Assembly: GCF_964019385.1 (NCBI RefSeq)
Contig: NC_088643.1
Coordinates: 76,899,747 to 76,963,746, forward strand
Origin: Sycon ciliatum
Taxonomy: Eukaryota; Porifera; Calcarea; Leucosolenida; Sycettidae
DNA: 64,000 nt
Reading direction: 5' to 3'
Shown: one piece after another, positions 21,034-32,199 of the stretch
Layout: every line of letters begins with the position of its first letter
Numbering within the stretch: the stretch's first letter is position 1
Position numbers and translations under genes: made by a program
Notes under the pieces: model-generated
The model's input: only the letters and a program-made list of their open reading frames with translations
The model's database searches: none
Told to the model about the DNA's origin: nothing

Positions 21034-22179
21034 TATGTATATAGCACCTGTTGCTTCTCACATCCGCTGGCTTGGATGAATCAGTCTTGCGGTGCAATGG
21101 GAGAGGCACGAGTTACGCTGCATTCCACGGAAACCTATTTGTGCTGAGAAACCCAGGCTGATGTACACTGGTGACTTCTGGGTGGCTACTCGACAGCCCA
21201 TGGATCCACGGGTTGGACAGACAACTCTTCACCAGGTTGGAAGTCTAGGATTTAGTTAACAAACTGGCCCGAGCATTGGCCGTCAGTACAGAAGACATCA
21301 CTATACCTGGCTGAATGTGCACAAAGACCATCGCAATGACTGGTGCCGGCCGACATAGCACTACACTCACTGCGCCACTCTTTCAGCCAGTCCAGATCTC
21401 CGTCGCCAGGAAGCCTGAACAGTGCATACAGAACGAAGGCGGACGGAATAGTGCAGTTAGCTTAACTTAATTGCACTCGATTTCCACTATGGGTGGCATT
21501 AGCAGTTGCAAAAAATCAGATATGAGTAGGACCGTTTATACAGCCGATCCTTGGGACCTCATTGGAACTTTCTTGTGCAAGCGCTAGGAGACTCAAATGA
21601 TGACTTTGCGTCACATGTTTGCCGTGTTGCCAACTATAATTTGTCACTCTCAACATCCCAGGTATAGTGTCTAAGCACATCTTCAGCATAGGCAAGATGA
21701 GTACTCCTACAAACGCCGCTATTGACAACTGAAAGAGCCGATCACTTGTGAGCTTTGATCGTTACGCAGATAATCCTATCGCTATGGCTACGGTGTCAGC
21801 CAAGCCACTGAGAAAAACGTACTGTTGTTTTAGCACTATTGCAAAAGGTTCAGCGATCCTGAAAAGTATATGGAGTTCACAGTGTGCTTTGCCACATACA
21901 CATGGTCAGGGCGTGACACCAAAGTCATTTCACTGGACGTAGACCACGGTAGACCTACCACAGCCGCTGAGTACAGGGTACACTGACTGTGCAGACTTGT
22001 AAACACTGACAGTGTATACTGAGATTCCAGTTTCATTCTGAAGGTTCACAGCACAGCACAGCACAGGCTGCTCAACAGTTCATGTCTGTTTGTTTCAGTT
22101 TTTGCTTTGTTCCTGGGCGAGAATTTCTGCCCGAAGGCTCAAAGTTTTTCCTCAGGCATCCGGCCTTGAACTTATTCAC

Positions 22180-22390
22180 AGTTCCTGATCCAGAGTTCAC
22201 AGACCCTGGTCCTGGCAGAATGCCGAGTTCATACTTCATAGGCCCGCACCCTAGTCCAGAGTTCACAGACCCAGGCCCTAATCCAGGATGAACAGACTGG
22301 GACCCTCAGTGGTCCAGAGCCTTTCACAGACCCGCACCCTGGTCCAGAGTTCACATACCCAGGCCCTGGTCCAGAGTTCACAGGCCAGAT
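22180..22390. repeat. Degenerate minisatellite CCAGAGTTCACAGACCC
   Basis: The phrase CCAGAGTTCACAGACCC followed by a GGTCCTGG/GGCCCT block recurs four to five times with drift. Confidence 0.7.
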
Positions 22391-22419
22391 AACACTGAAT
22401 AATATAAGTCAGGAGCTGC

Positions 22420-22563
22420 TTACTGGTCAACTTGAATGGCCGAGTCGCTCGAGGCCGGGCTGGGGATTCTTCTACCAGTGCTGCCAGTGGATTCACAGCC
22501 GGTGCTTGTGGCGCTGGTCAGTGCGATCAAATCAACCCTGTCTCCCCACGTGCAGTCTAACTC
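22420..22563 (-). CDS. E2F: E2F minus-strand gene: proposed last exon
   Basis: After an acceptor CATCTTGCAG, 47 codons in phase 0 run to [20 protein letters not shown], then a Ser/Thr-rich end. An overlapping GTAAGC before the stop means a further intron is possible. A competing 54-nt exon at about 22710-22763 (reading SDNGLSDLI) would break frame with both neighbours. Confidence 0.5.
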   Translation of the reverse strand, partial: ELDCTWGDRVDLIALTSATSTGCESTGSTGRRIPSPASSDSAIQVDQ

Positions 22564-23349
22564 CTGCAAGATGGAAGGTGAAAGAACATGTCATTAACAA
22601 CGACTACAATGGCACTTATAGTACACTGCATACGTACCGCCTTTTTTCTCGTTAAGCATACACAAACTCCAGTGCCGCTACTAAACATGAAAAAAGAAAA
22701 CCTACCTCGAATCTCACAGTTTTGGGAGGCCTTGCAGATCAGATCAGACAGTCCGTTGTCTGATGGTGATGAAAAAAGACGACGGGGGGGGGGGGGGGGG
22801 GGTCGAGGCATGCTTTGCTCAATTAGCAACATCTACACCGGGTATAATCATACTATTACTTATAATCATACTATTACTTATAATCATACTATTACTTATA
22901 ATCATACTATTACTCACTGAAAAGGTGGTTGGAATAACATCATCCAGCGCTTGGGTGTATTGTTGATCCTGGCCACCTCCTGCGGGGGCTTCCCTGTCAC
23001 AGGTATCCTCAGCAGGAATGTCTGAGGTTGGATCAAAGAACTGCTGTGGTTGTTGCTGTTGTTGTTGTTGCTGCTGTTGTTGTTGTGAGTCCTCTGCTGG
23101 AATCCACCCTCCGTCTATGACGGTTTCCGAAAAACATAGTTCCTCACTACTCTCTTCACTCACAAGCCAACTGGTTGCCATGATAGGTAACGAACCAGTT
23201 GCCATGGTAGGCAATGAACTGGTTGCTATGGTAGGTAATGGCTCTTTCTCAGTATCCAGTTCATTAAGATGCCTCTGTGACAGTGAAAGTCAAAATCAAA
23301 ACACAGAGATGCAAGCGCACACACAGGCACACAGGCGTGCGCTCGCATA

Positions 23350-23396
<47 letters not shown>

Positions 23397-26300
23397 ATGC
23401 GTATACCGTGCGAAACAGGCTGCTATGAACAACAGGGAATATCCAGAGGTCGCATACAGGCCAGTGGATACGGGAACGAGGCTCACGCATCTTTCAAAAA
23501 TCCACACAAGTAAAGAGTTTGGTAATAGAAAGAAATCATAGTAACTGGTTGTTTACAAACAAACAAAAAACCTAGCCTGTACTATTTAGAGCTGCTTCAG
23601 TTGTGCTCCCAGGGTTTATTACTATGATGTCATGCTGTGAATCATGCATAGACTTACAAACAGATCAGTGTCAAGTGTGACCAGCTGAACATCCTAATCA
23701 GACATAGAATCAGAAACAGTATCCATGAGCGATGGGGGGGGGGGGGCTCACAAACAAGCGTGTGTGTGTTTGTTTGCGCACGCACGTGAGTGTGTGCGTG
23801 TATGTGTGTGTGTGTGTTTGTGTGTGAGAGAGAGAGAGAGAGAGAGTTTGTGAGCATGCACGAGAAACTGACCAGAACACACATCTTCAAGTTCCTACAG
23901 TGTGACTACCTGTAAAAACCTTCAAACTAGATGTTAAATAACTTTCTTGGAGACAGCAAGCTTATCACGGAAAGAAAACCTACAAAACTCAAGCTATTCT
24001 TCACCATCATCAGCAATAAGGACTCCGAAATTCATGAACCAGTTTTCGATTCCTCGCTAAATTTATCACCTAGCTGTAACGCTTACCACCCTTGTGATGC
24101 TACTTATCCCTATGGCTCGGCATTGGTTCTGGTTGCTTGTATTTCATTTGAAAAGAATGTCCGAAAATTGGTTCATGAATTTCGGTGTCCTTTTTGATGA
24201 TGATGGTGAAGATTAGCTTGAGATTTGTAGTTTATTTTTCCCTGATAAACTAGATGTCCTTTTTCTTTTAATGGCCCACTTACTGTAAAAGAATGGACTC
24301 AGATGGAGAGCCAAGGTTTAATTTATACAAAAGAGAAAGACCAAGGAACTGCAAGTTACGCTATACTGTCCACTAACACCACCAGTTACTAAACAATCAG
24401 CTCATGTTATGTTATTTCTATAACTTAGAACCTCCCAAGTTGGAAGGCTGTTGGAGTGCGCATCCAAGATGTGCTAGAGCTGTTAGCCAGTTAGTTGTAG
24501 AACATCAGTACCGTCGGTCAGTGTCGTGCAATGTTATCGCATGAGCTGATTGTTTAGTAACTGGTGTTAGTGGACAGTATAGCGTAACTTGCAGTTACTG
24601 TAAAAGCCTATTGTTAGAACGAAGTGCTAATTCTAACGAATTAACGAGGAGAAATCTGTCGTTAAAATAGAAATCGTTACTGTAAATATACAAAATTTCG
24701 GCGCTGCAAAACTTCGGCACTTCACGATTTTTGACATTTCGGCGGCGATTTATTTTCGGCGTGGGGTAGAGGGCATGGTATAGTGCGACAGATGCTGTGA
24801 AAAATTTCATCGGCGTTTTAATTTAGGCGTTTTGGGTCGGTGCCGAATATAGCCGAAATTAAATAGCTGCCGAAAATTTGTATATTTACAGTATGCAGAA
24901 ATCGATACATACCGGTATACTGTTGCTATTGAGCGTTGAGAATGAGTGAGAATCGTTACCTTTGGTACACGTAAACCAGTCAATTTTAGGAAATCGTTAT
25001 AATTATATACGCCTCGTTAGAATAATGGCTTTTACAGTATTCATCTCTTTTGTGTTGTTGATACCGGTATGACGACTCAGGTGCACTTCAGATTCATTTC
25101 ACGTACAATGTATACTTCAGGATGATTGAAAGCCATGGCTATGTGTTCTCAGGTGAGCCGGATTGAGGTCAGGTTCACAAAGAGTTCAGACGAATAGAAA
25201 TTCATAAAACGCCCGAACCGGCATCGATATAGCCTACGCACAGTATTTTTCCAGGTTTCTTCTGCACATGAAAGTTAAAAGTTGGGTCTCAGGCAAAGTG
25301 ACTGCAGGCTTACTCTATCTCATCTCATCTCTACTCTGACTCTGCGTAGAGACGAACTGATTTTCTTCCACTCCGGTTCGACTTACTGAAGTACAGCTAT
25401 AATGCAGTGTTAGGTTTAAGCTTAAAATGCTGATGCTGAACTTACTGGCGGGGTCAATGGTGCGAACACCAATGAACTGGCGTACGTTTCAGTGGCAAAC
25501 GAATCAAACCTTGAAAACTCGCCCTTGCCTTCAGCATCTGGAGAGAGGAGACACTCCTTGAGTTTCGGGCACACGTCACCCGCCACACCTGAGACAGCAC
25601 CTTCGTCGAGTAGTGAAGCTGGTGACAGCATCTGGTAGGTAGACGGCCCCAGCTCATGGATGACACCCGCCATGCCGTGCTTTCCAATTGGTGCTGGCGA
25701 ACTACATAGAGGAGAGCTGGTGCTGAGGAGCGATGGCAGTATCTCACCGCATGACATGCTAGTCACTGGTGCTGCGCCACTGCCGGATGATCTGCCAGCC
25801 AAACACGTGGCACCGGCTTTCGAACGATAAGGGCCACGACGTATGCTGGACGGCTCGTCCCTAGAGTCGTCCGATGAGTGGGCAAGTCTCAGGCGGTCGT
25901 CCCGCGTCAGCCAGATTTTGGCCAGGTGTTGGTGATGACGGAAAAGCTCCAGATGACGCTGATATTCAAAGTATGCACACAACAGGAACAGAACATTCCA
26001 CCAAATACAATCTAAAACTTTTCATTGCCGGATTATGACCATGCACATCGTAACAGTGACCTTAAAACTAAGAGCAAGCCTAAGAAGAGAGAGGAACATC
26101 TGCTTTGGAATGGGGGGGGGGGGGGGGGGGGAGGGAGGGATGCAACGTCACCATGATTGCATGAAACACTTTGTAGTCCACGGAAATGTTTCTATTGCTA
26201 ATGCTTACTTGTGATGTGGATGGCGTGGACACAGGTGGCTGAATGAAAGATAAATGCTCTCGGCTCGTCGCTAAGCCAGATGCAATGACCACGTGCTCCT

Positions 26301-28348
26301 GGAAGTCCACAACACCAGAGGTCACAAGATCCTTTACTGGCAAAGAGATATCCTGTTCCAAGCGCCGCGACTCCTGAAGAGTTAACCTTGCATCGGCTAG
26401 TGTCCTGTCAAGCGCCCGTTCTTCATCCAGAAGATTGTCAAGCTCCTGCCTCAGACGAATAAACTCGCAGCTAAAACTGCACTTGTGTTGCTCGCTGCAG
26501 AAAATTGTGAATAGAATAGGCAAGGTCGCAATGCATGCTAGGCAAGAAATGCTTTCGGAAAAGCACTTGTATAGTTATCCTGTTGTCTAAAGTACAAATG
26601 CATAGTACGGGACATCGCATGTGACTTACTCCATTGCGTGACCATGATCACCAATGTGACTTACTCCATTGCGTGACCATGATCATCAATGTGACTTACT
26701 CCATTGCGTGACCGGCATGATCACCACTCCATTGCGTGACCATGATCACCAATGTGACTTACTCCATTGCGTGACCATGATCACCAATGTGACTTACTCC
26801 ATTGCGTGACCATGATCACCAATGTGACTTACTTCATTGCGTGACCATGATCGCCAATGTGACTTACTCCATTGCGTGACCATGATCGCCAATGTGACTT
26901 ACTCCATTGCGTGACCATGATCACCAATGTGACTTACTCCATTGCGTGACCATGATCACCAATATGACTTACTCCATTGCGTGACCATGATCACCAATGT
27001 GTTAATCTAAGGAGTACAGACTAATCGTGCTGGGAAGAATGCAACTGACTTGGCCTAAAGCCATGGCTGAAAAAAAAGACGGAACCCACCGTCTCGTCAA
27101 ACCCGTCAATTTCATGCTAATAGGTCTCAGTTGGCGGTGGGGTCACTCCACAGCTGCATACAATTCGTTTCACCTTGGAGCTGACGCATTTCTGGAATCT
27201 CTCGCTTCTTAATCGCGGTCTTAGACCAATCCACTCTAACTCTGGCTTCGTGCAGCATAGTAACAAACCTAATAGTTTTAAAAAATCCCACGTTTTTAGA
27301 TTTAGAGCCTGATAACAGAGAAAGACATGCCTAAACACAGCTGAAACAGGGATATATTAACCTTAATGATGTGCCTAGCGATCTCGAGAAGAGTTTGTAG
27401 GTGCTATATACAATGCTGAGTGAATGATTATGTGAGAGAAGAGGATAAGAAGGAGAGAAATGAATTTTCTTGTTAGGAATGTTATCAATTTATCTCTTTT
27501 GCAGCTGTACTTATGTACGTATTTCACTCTTATCTCTTTGCCTATACACTCCTCTGATGAGATATTTCCGGAAACGTCTTTTACGGATTAGGTTGTTACA
27601 GCTAAACAATGGTCCGTGTTCCTGGTGCGCATGTCACTTTATTTATTTATAGCCATAATTTGTTTCTTGTCTCCACATTAGCTACGTGTCTATATTTGGA
27701 CTCACAAGACTCTCATAGTCAGAGTTCAAACGCGTGCAGTTGCATTATACTTAGCATTAGATCCCTGAGACCGCCTGCCATGGCAACTAGTGTTTGTGTG
27801 CATGTCTCTCTCTCACATCACACGCACAGAGTTGCAGAGCCTCTTTCGTACTGCTTTCATGATGTAGTCGATCATCGCTCTGTCCCCCCCCCCCTCCTCT
27901 CTCACCAATTCCCCAATATCAATGTCATCCCATACCTATCCCATGTTTGCTGTGAGTGCTGCAAATGAGTACTTACGTTAGCTCAACATTCATCAGAACA
28001 TGGAATGAGGGTTAATAGCTCTACCAAAGAACACCAAATGCATTGCGAGAAGGGGGTTTCCCCAGTTTGCGTGCTATCAACTCACCACCACTGGACATTG
28101 TTCTTGGCTGTCTTCTCGATGAGGTTCACCCCCTCGAGCACATTGACGATGTCGTACACGCGCCGTTTCTGAACGCATAGACTGGCCGTGACCGTGTTCA
28201 GGTCCAGCTGCCCGGGGCCGGCAACAAGCAACAGGTCCAAGAACTTGCGCGTCAGGCCCACCAGTGAAGTGCACGGTGCTGCCACTGGTACTGGTGGCAA
28301 TGGCGGTGGTGGTGCACCCCGGTTGGCTTCATGCGCTACAGGGGGCAT
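22420..28348 (-). CDS. E2F: E2F-family transcription factor (possible E2F4/5 type)
   Basis: E2Fs pair with DP proteins and bind TTTSSCGC sites to control cell-cycle genes; pocket proteins repress them through a C-terminal motif. Five exons are proposed: 28348-28086, 26494-26209, 25958-25446, 23274-22918 and 22563-22420. All junctions keep frame, giving about 520 residues. The first holds the winged-helix DNA-binding domain ([39 protein letters not shown]). The second holds the Leu-rich dimerisation coil ([19 protein letters not shown]) and a divergent marked box. The third ends [10 protein letters not shown], recalling the SEVFAPL motif of E2F4/5. The fourth is Gln-rich. The last ends [10 protein letters not shown] and a Ser-rich tail; VDLIA only weakly resembles the pocket-binding DLFD. 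The start at 28348 precedes a Pro-rich N-terminus; an upstream exon cannot be excluded. Confidence 0.85.
22783..22803. repeat. Poly-G run
   Basis: About 19 consecutive G in an E2F intron, next to four copies of a TATAATCATACTATTACT repeat at 22840-22915. Confidence 0.95.
22918..23274 (-). CDS. E2F: E2F minus-strand gene: Gln-rich exon
   Basis: 119 codons, phase 0 at both ends, acceptor CTGTCACAG and donor GTGAGT. Three imperfect LPTIATSS-like repeats lead to an acidic patch ([10 protein letters not shown]) and 12 consecutive Gln, then QQFFDPTSD. Consistent with an activation region; human E2F4 also carries a homopolymer here (Ser). Confidence 0.7.
23350..23392. repeat. (CA)n microsatellite
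   Basis: CA repeats about 80 bp upstream (in gene sense) of the E2F Gln-rich exon acceptor. Confidence 0.95.
23760..23848. repeat. (GT)n and (GA)n microsatellites
   Basis: An impure GT run passes into twelve GA units, preceded by a 12-base G run at 23733. Confidence 0.9.
24290..24595. mobile_element. Foldback element, family A, copy 1
   Basis: ACTGCAAGTTACGCTATACT...CAGCTCATG on the left mirrors CATGAGCTGATTGTTTAGTA...AACTTGCAGT on the right. A spacer with TGTAGAACATCAGTACCGTC is shared with copies at 41806 and 52798, so this is a dispersed family. Confidence 0.75.
24596..25039. mobile_element. MITE with TACTGTAAAAGCC ends, interrupted by another MITE
   Basis: The ends TACTGTAAAAGCC and GGCTTTTACAGTA are exact inverted repeats. 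GTTAGAA motifs lie just inside both ends. Its left part is split by the element at 24678. Confidence 0.8.
24678..24893. mobile_element. Inner MITE nested in the element above
   Basis: TACTGTAAATATACAAATTT-like left end and its inverse AAATTTGTATATTTACAGTA at the right; TA duplicated at the edges. The interior has TTCGGCG/CGCCGAA motifs. It inserted into the outer element, so it is younger. Confidence 0.8.
25446..25958 (-). CDS. E2F: E2F minus-strand gene: central linker exon
   Basis: 171 codons, phase 0 at both ends, acceptor AATATCAG, donor GTAAGT. Starts [16 protein letters not shown] and is then Ser/Pro-rich, ending [13 protein letters not shown]. Confidence 0.8.
26111..26140. repeat. Poly-G run
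   Basis: About 20 G with short GAGGGAGG tail, in an E2F intron. Confidence 0.95.
26209..26494 (-). CDS. E2F: E2F minus-strand gene: dimerisation and marked-box exon
   Basis: 286 nt after TTTTCTGCAG. The first base completes the codon left by the DNA-binding exon. The coil [19 protein letters not shown] has the heptad Leu pattern of the E2F/DP dimerisation zipper. The following [19 protein letters not shown] aligns with the YVTYQDIR...VIVVKAP marked box but has diverged. Confidence 0.85.
26621..27002. repeat. 35-bp satellite, about 11 copies
   Basis: The unit GTGACTTACTCCATTGCGTG followed by ACCATGATCACCAAT repeats head to tail with few substitutions and one shortened copy. It lies in the E2F intron between the DNA-binding and dimerisation exons. 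Confidence 0.95.
27003..28085. other. E2F intron, rest
   Basis: No coding exon recognised. Contains a short poly-C run at 27885 and AT-rich single-copy sequence. Confidence 0.5.
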
Positions 28349-28356
28349 ACGGTACA
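28086..28356 (-). CDS. E2F: E2F minus-strand gene: DNA-binding exon
   Basis: Acceptor ATTCATGTCAG, donor [25 protein letters not shown] is the E2F recognition helix and its follow-on. Two bases after NNVQW spill into the next exon, exactly as in the second E2F gene at 58981. Confidence 0.93.
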
Positions 28357-29138
28357 CTGACATGAATACCGGCACACATACAACATAAAAGCAGCGGTGA
28401 AGAAAACACAAATATCATTGAAGCGTCAACGCTGGGCAGATGACGACATGCACTGCAGACCCGAACAGGGCGGCACCCAATTATAATGCTGTGCTCTCGC
28501 CCAGCAGCACACAAAGGCCATGCCCCATTCCAAACAACCAACACGCCAGAATGCACGCAGGATCTCACCTCATGCCACCACTACACCAACACATGCACAC
28601 CGCAAACACTGTGACTACGGAAATGGGAATCTGATGATGCTCCCACGATGAACTCCGCAGCACCTACTCTGCACTCATCACATACCACGTACCTCTTACA
28701 CCACCCAATGCGTGCACCCGCTCGCACCGCGGCAGATTGGTATTCATCACCATTGCTTGTGGTTTTGGTGCTCATGAAAGAACCTGCATCACGAGCTAGT
28801 CTGCATAGTTAGAGTTAGCCTGATTGATGGTTAGACTATATACAGCGTAGTTAGACTGCTTTGTGATTGGAAGAAAGGCAATGCACAAGCACCTGCGGAG
28901 CAGAACAGTGCCAGCAGTGTACATTCTACTTCATCTCCTGCTCCGCTCTCAGGATCACTGTGCAAGCTTAGATCGCAGTGTGCATTCTCTAACCTTGCAC
29001 ACTGCGATCATTAATGCTTAGAGGAGACTGGAAGAACCGTCTGACTGGAGTTCGCAGAGGTTCCTCCAATCTGTGTGGCCGGTGAGTCCAGAACGGACGA
29101 AAGAGCATGCTGTCCGCCGCAGATACCGTGCACATAGA

Positions 29139-29889
29139 GTGAAACCTGTCCAAGGCGACCCCTCAAGGGACGAGAAAAAGTGGTCTTCTTATCCAGGTAC
29201 AGTGGGTCACGTGACCATATCCACGTCATAATACGTGTGATAATATCTTTTGATCAGTGTATAACACTGCATACACTTATGCTACTCTACAGTTAGCACG
29301 ACTCATGTGCCTGGGGGTTCCTCAGACCTCTCAAGTGTTGTCGTGCATGCACTTCATCAGGTGCATCTACACTTCCTGCGCTGATGTGTAGATCTACCAT
29401 GCATGGTGCACCATGCAATGCGTACATAATCATTATCACTTTTTTTTATTCAAAACCTCCCTTTTATGGAATTGTCTCCCACCCACATTGACTTCGGAAT
29501 CTTCTGTCCATGTATTCAAGAAAGAGCTGCGCAAACATTCTTGTCAGTATTCATGTCTACTCGCTGGCATGCCGTTACCCTGTTCATCGTAGTCCTCCCC
29601 CCCCCCCCCCTTCCCAATCTGCACTCTCTTGTACCATCATCCTTCAATGCGACGGACCCCACGATAGGCGGTCAGCCTTTGGGTCATCCTAATAAAGTTA
29701 TTATTATTATTTACATGTACTAGCAGGGTGCAACGCGGTCGCGGGTGAGTGCATGGTCGGCGGTCGCGTTGAGCGAGTGGTCGCCTTATCCGAGCTGTTT
29801 TGAATTTGAATGCGTCCTTGACATGGAAAAGTGGTCGCCATGGTCGAGTGGTCGCCATGGTCGAGTGGTCGCCATTACAGGTTTCACTG
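29139..29889. mobile_element. CAGTGAAACC-type MITE split by a LINE tail
   Basis: AGTGAAACCTGTCCAAGGCG at the left and CGCCATTACAGGTTTCACT at the right are inverted ends. TGGTCGCCATGG repeats lie near the right end. The copy at 61094-61580, in opposite orientation, lacks the LINE insert found here at about 29430-29710. Confidence 0.75.
29430..29712 (+). mobile_element. 5'-truncated LINE 3' end
   Basis: LWNCLPPTLTSESSVHVFKK is the typical C-terminal tail of a CR1/L2/Jockey-type ORF2. It is followed by GCCTTTGGGTCATCCTAATA and an (ATT)n tail. A poly-C run of 12 lies in the middle. It inserted into the MITE at 29139-29889. Confidence 0.75.
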
Positions 29890-30128
29890 TAACAGTTGCA
29901 GTGTATGTAGCCAATATGCATTCTGATGATAATGGTGATTGGAGCGGACTGCATGAGTACCAGGGAGCAGGGATATCCCCCTCCCCAACCCCCCCCCCCC
30001 CCCCAACTTGGTATTGATTTATTTATTTGAATTCGGTATCTCAACAGTACAATGATTATTAGTGTTGAATTCTGACAGTAGGTTCAGGATTCTGGGACTC
30101 TTCCCCTGTTCTTTTCGAAAGCCTTCCA

Positions 30129-31180
30129 ATGGCTTCGGAGCAAGTAGATTTGAGCTCTCTTACGAATGAGGACCTAAAGGAGCTGGCCCGGCGAAACGAT
30201 CTGCAGTGGGTCGGGCAGAGTAAACCCGAAATTGTGCGAGAATTAAATTGTCGATTATCAGCCACGAGTTGGGACTGGGACCGCATCTGGCGACCCGCAC
30301 GAGCCTGTCAGTACTCTTTCGCTTTTAACCATTCTTGTGGACACGGTGAAGGTACTGACAAACCAGGTAGAAGAGTTGAAAGTAGCGGTGGTTAGTCAGA
30401 CGACGGCAAAGAATTCCGCCATTGAAGCCCTGGAGAAGAAGGTCCTTGCCTTGGAGGACAAACTTGCCCGAGGATCACGTACGACGTACACCACCGTACC
30501 AGCCAATCCCGCTTATCCCCAACAGCAATCTGCGTACTCACAGGCGGGAAGCCATGTACCAGTACCAGTCGCTCATCCCCAACAGCAATCTGCATTGTAC
30601 TCAAAGGCGGGAAACCACGTACCAGGTGCGTCATCGTCATCCCCATCCTCTGGATCCCCAGCTCCTCGTGGTGTCACTGCCAGTGTGCCCCAGCCCGCTG
30701 CCGACATCGTCCACTCTGTAGATCTAGAGTCTGTACGTGACCAGGTCACGTGGGAGCAGCCTGGCAGACGACACCGCTTCCGCCCCCGGCAGTCATGGTC
30801 CGGCTGTACAGGGTCAAGTTGCAAGCGACCCCCTGGCCCGTGCCACCACCTCGGAGTACCGGAAGCCAGTATGTACCGGTAAGACTGCAGATCTGAAGGG
30901 TGCTGAGAGGGTTAAGCGTAAGGTGTTCTATTTAGGCCAAGTTGACCCACAATGTACTGCAGCAGGCATAGTCAAGTGGTGTTCAGAGAGAGGGGTTGAG
31001 GTACTGTCTTGCAACATCTCGGAGTCTCGCTATTTCGCGACAGCATACGCACACTTGGTATTACTCCAGGACCAATCATCCCGTGTATTGGCCACAGATT
31101 TCTGGCCCAACAAAATTACAATTCGTGAATGGCGTTTTGCGTCAGATGGAGCCTTTCCTGCCACCGAGAATTCTAACTGA
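30129..31180 (+). pseudogene. LINE ORF1, frameshifted
   Basis: Three overlapping frames make one broken ORF1. The first (30129-30395) is SAP-like: DLSSLTNEDLKELARRNDL. The second (30337-30882) begins with a coiled coil (VEELKVAVVSQ, EALEKKVLALEDKL) and a Pro/Gln/Ser-rich linker. The third (30737-31180) holds an RRM-like end (RKVFYLGQVDPQCTAAGIV). ORF1 proteins bind the LINE RNA. Its stop TGA shares its last A with the ORF2 ATG. Confidence 0.75.
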
Positions 31181-32199
31181 TGGCGTGCAAAGCGCTAAAT
31201 CCATCAGCGTTCCCTTTTTTCCCTAAATCCCTGCGTGATTTAACCCTAGTATCTCTGAATTGTCGCTCTGTTGTCAACAAGTTGTCTGAGCTCTGCGTTA
31301 TTGCAGAATGTGCTAAGCCTGACATAATCTGCCTAACAGAGACGTGGCTCTGTCCCTCGAACCCGCTCTCACTGTCAGGCTATATCTGCATCCGCAGAGA
31401 TCGACCTCCGGAAGACAATCGGTCTGCACATTGTAGCCGTGGGTATGGGGGTGTTGCCGTACTTGTCCGTTCGGATTCCTTTCCATACGTCTCCCCTCGT
31501 GCCGACCTTCAACGCGCCTGGCTGCGAGTCTGTGTGGCTTGAACTTGGCTCCCCCTCTACTCAATCTCAGAATCCCATCTTACTACTTCAGTATGCTGCA
31601 TGTATCGACCACCCTCACAGAGCACAATGCAATTGTCGTACTTTTGTGACATGTTTGTTGAGGCATTACAGTCAGTCTGTTTGGATTCTTATGATCTGTT
31701 AGTGACTGGCGATTTCAACACCCACAACTCAAGCTGGTGTCCCACCGATTCTACCTCGAAGGCTGGTGATCTCCTTAGCACAGTACTTGCTGCTCTTGGG
31801 CTCCACCAGATGGTTGACTTCCCCACTCATTCCTCACCTAATGGCTCTGTTTCATGTCTGGACTTGGTGATCACCAACCGACCACGCCTCGTGCGCTCAA
31901 TTGATCAAGCACCTCCCTTGGGTATGTCTGACCATATACAGATTGTTTGCACTTTATGTTACGCCCCTATTTCGAACTACTTCCCCAACTCTTCCACTGG
32001 TCCTCCCTCTTCACTGTATCGCTTCAAACAAGTACCTTCGCACCTTTGGCAATTAATCAACGCTGATTTAGCTGGCTACAACTGGTCCTCTCTGAACTCG
32101 TACACTGATGTTTTAATGACGCACTTCATCACTTTGATAGTGAGCTCCAGTTCGCCTTCCGTCGTCACCTCACCTCATTCGGAGCCACCCACACTGTGA
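31180..32199 (+). pseudogene. LINE ORF2: endonuclease domain
   Basis: Begins MACKALNPSAF. Endonuclease motifs in order are LTLVSLNCRSV, IICLTETWL, LLVTGDFNTHNSSW and MSDHIQIVCTL, the AP-endonuclease catalytic set (Asn, Glu, Asp-Asn, Asp-His). Two frameshifts lie around 31500-31600 and the frame ends at 32199, before the reverse transcriptase. It nicks target DNA in the live family. Confidence 0.85.

Larger units (their letters stand above)
18981..22419. other. Gene-poor stretch with microsatellites
   Basis: No gene recognised. It holds (GT)n at about 19985-20020, (GA)n at 20650-20705, (CA)n at 20935-21030, and a degenerate minisatellite built on CAGAGTTCACAGACCC at 22180-22390. It lies downstream of the saposin gene and downstream of the minus-strand E2F gene. 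Confidence 0.6.

Noticed and set aside
26621-27002. Evenly spaced direct repeats that could suggest a CRISPR-like array
   Set aside because: The units are contiguous with no unique spacers, and the DNA is from an animal.
27554-27576. CTGATGA followed by GGAAAC, recalling a hammerhead core
   Set aside because: The segment between cannot form stem II next to the core, and no matching stem I is seen.
28581-28775. Possible first exon of the minus-strand E2F (MSTKTTSNGDEYQS...)
   Set aside because: None of its donor sites matches the phase required by the acceptor at 28357.
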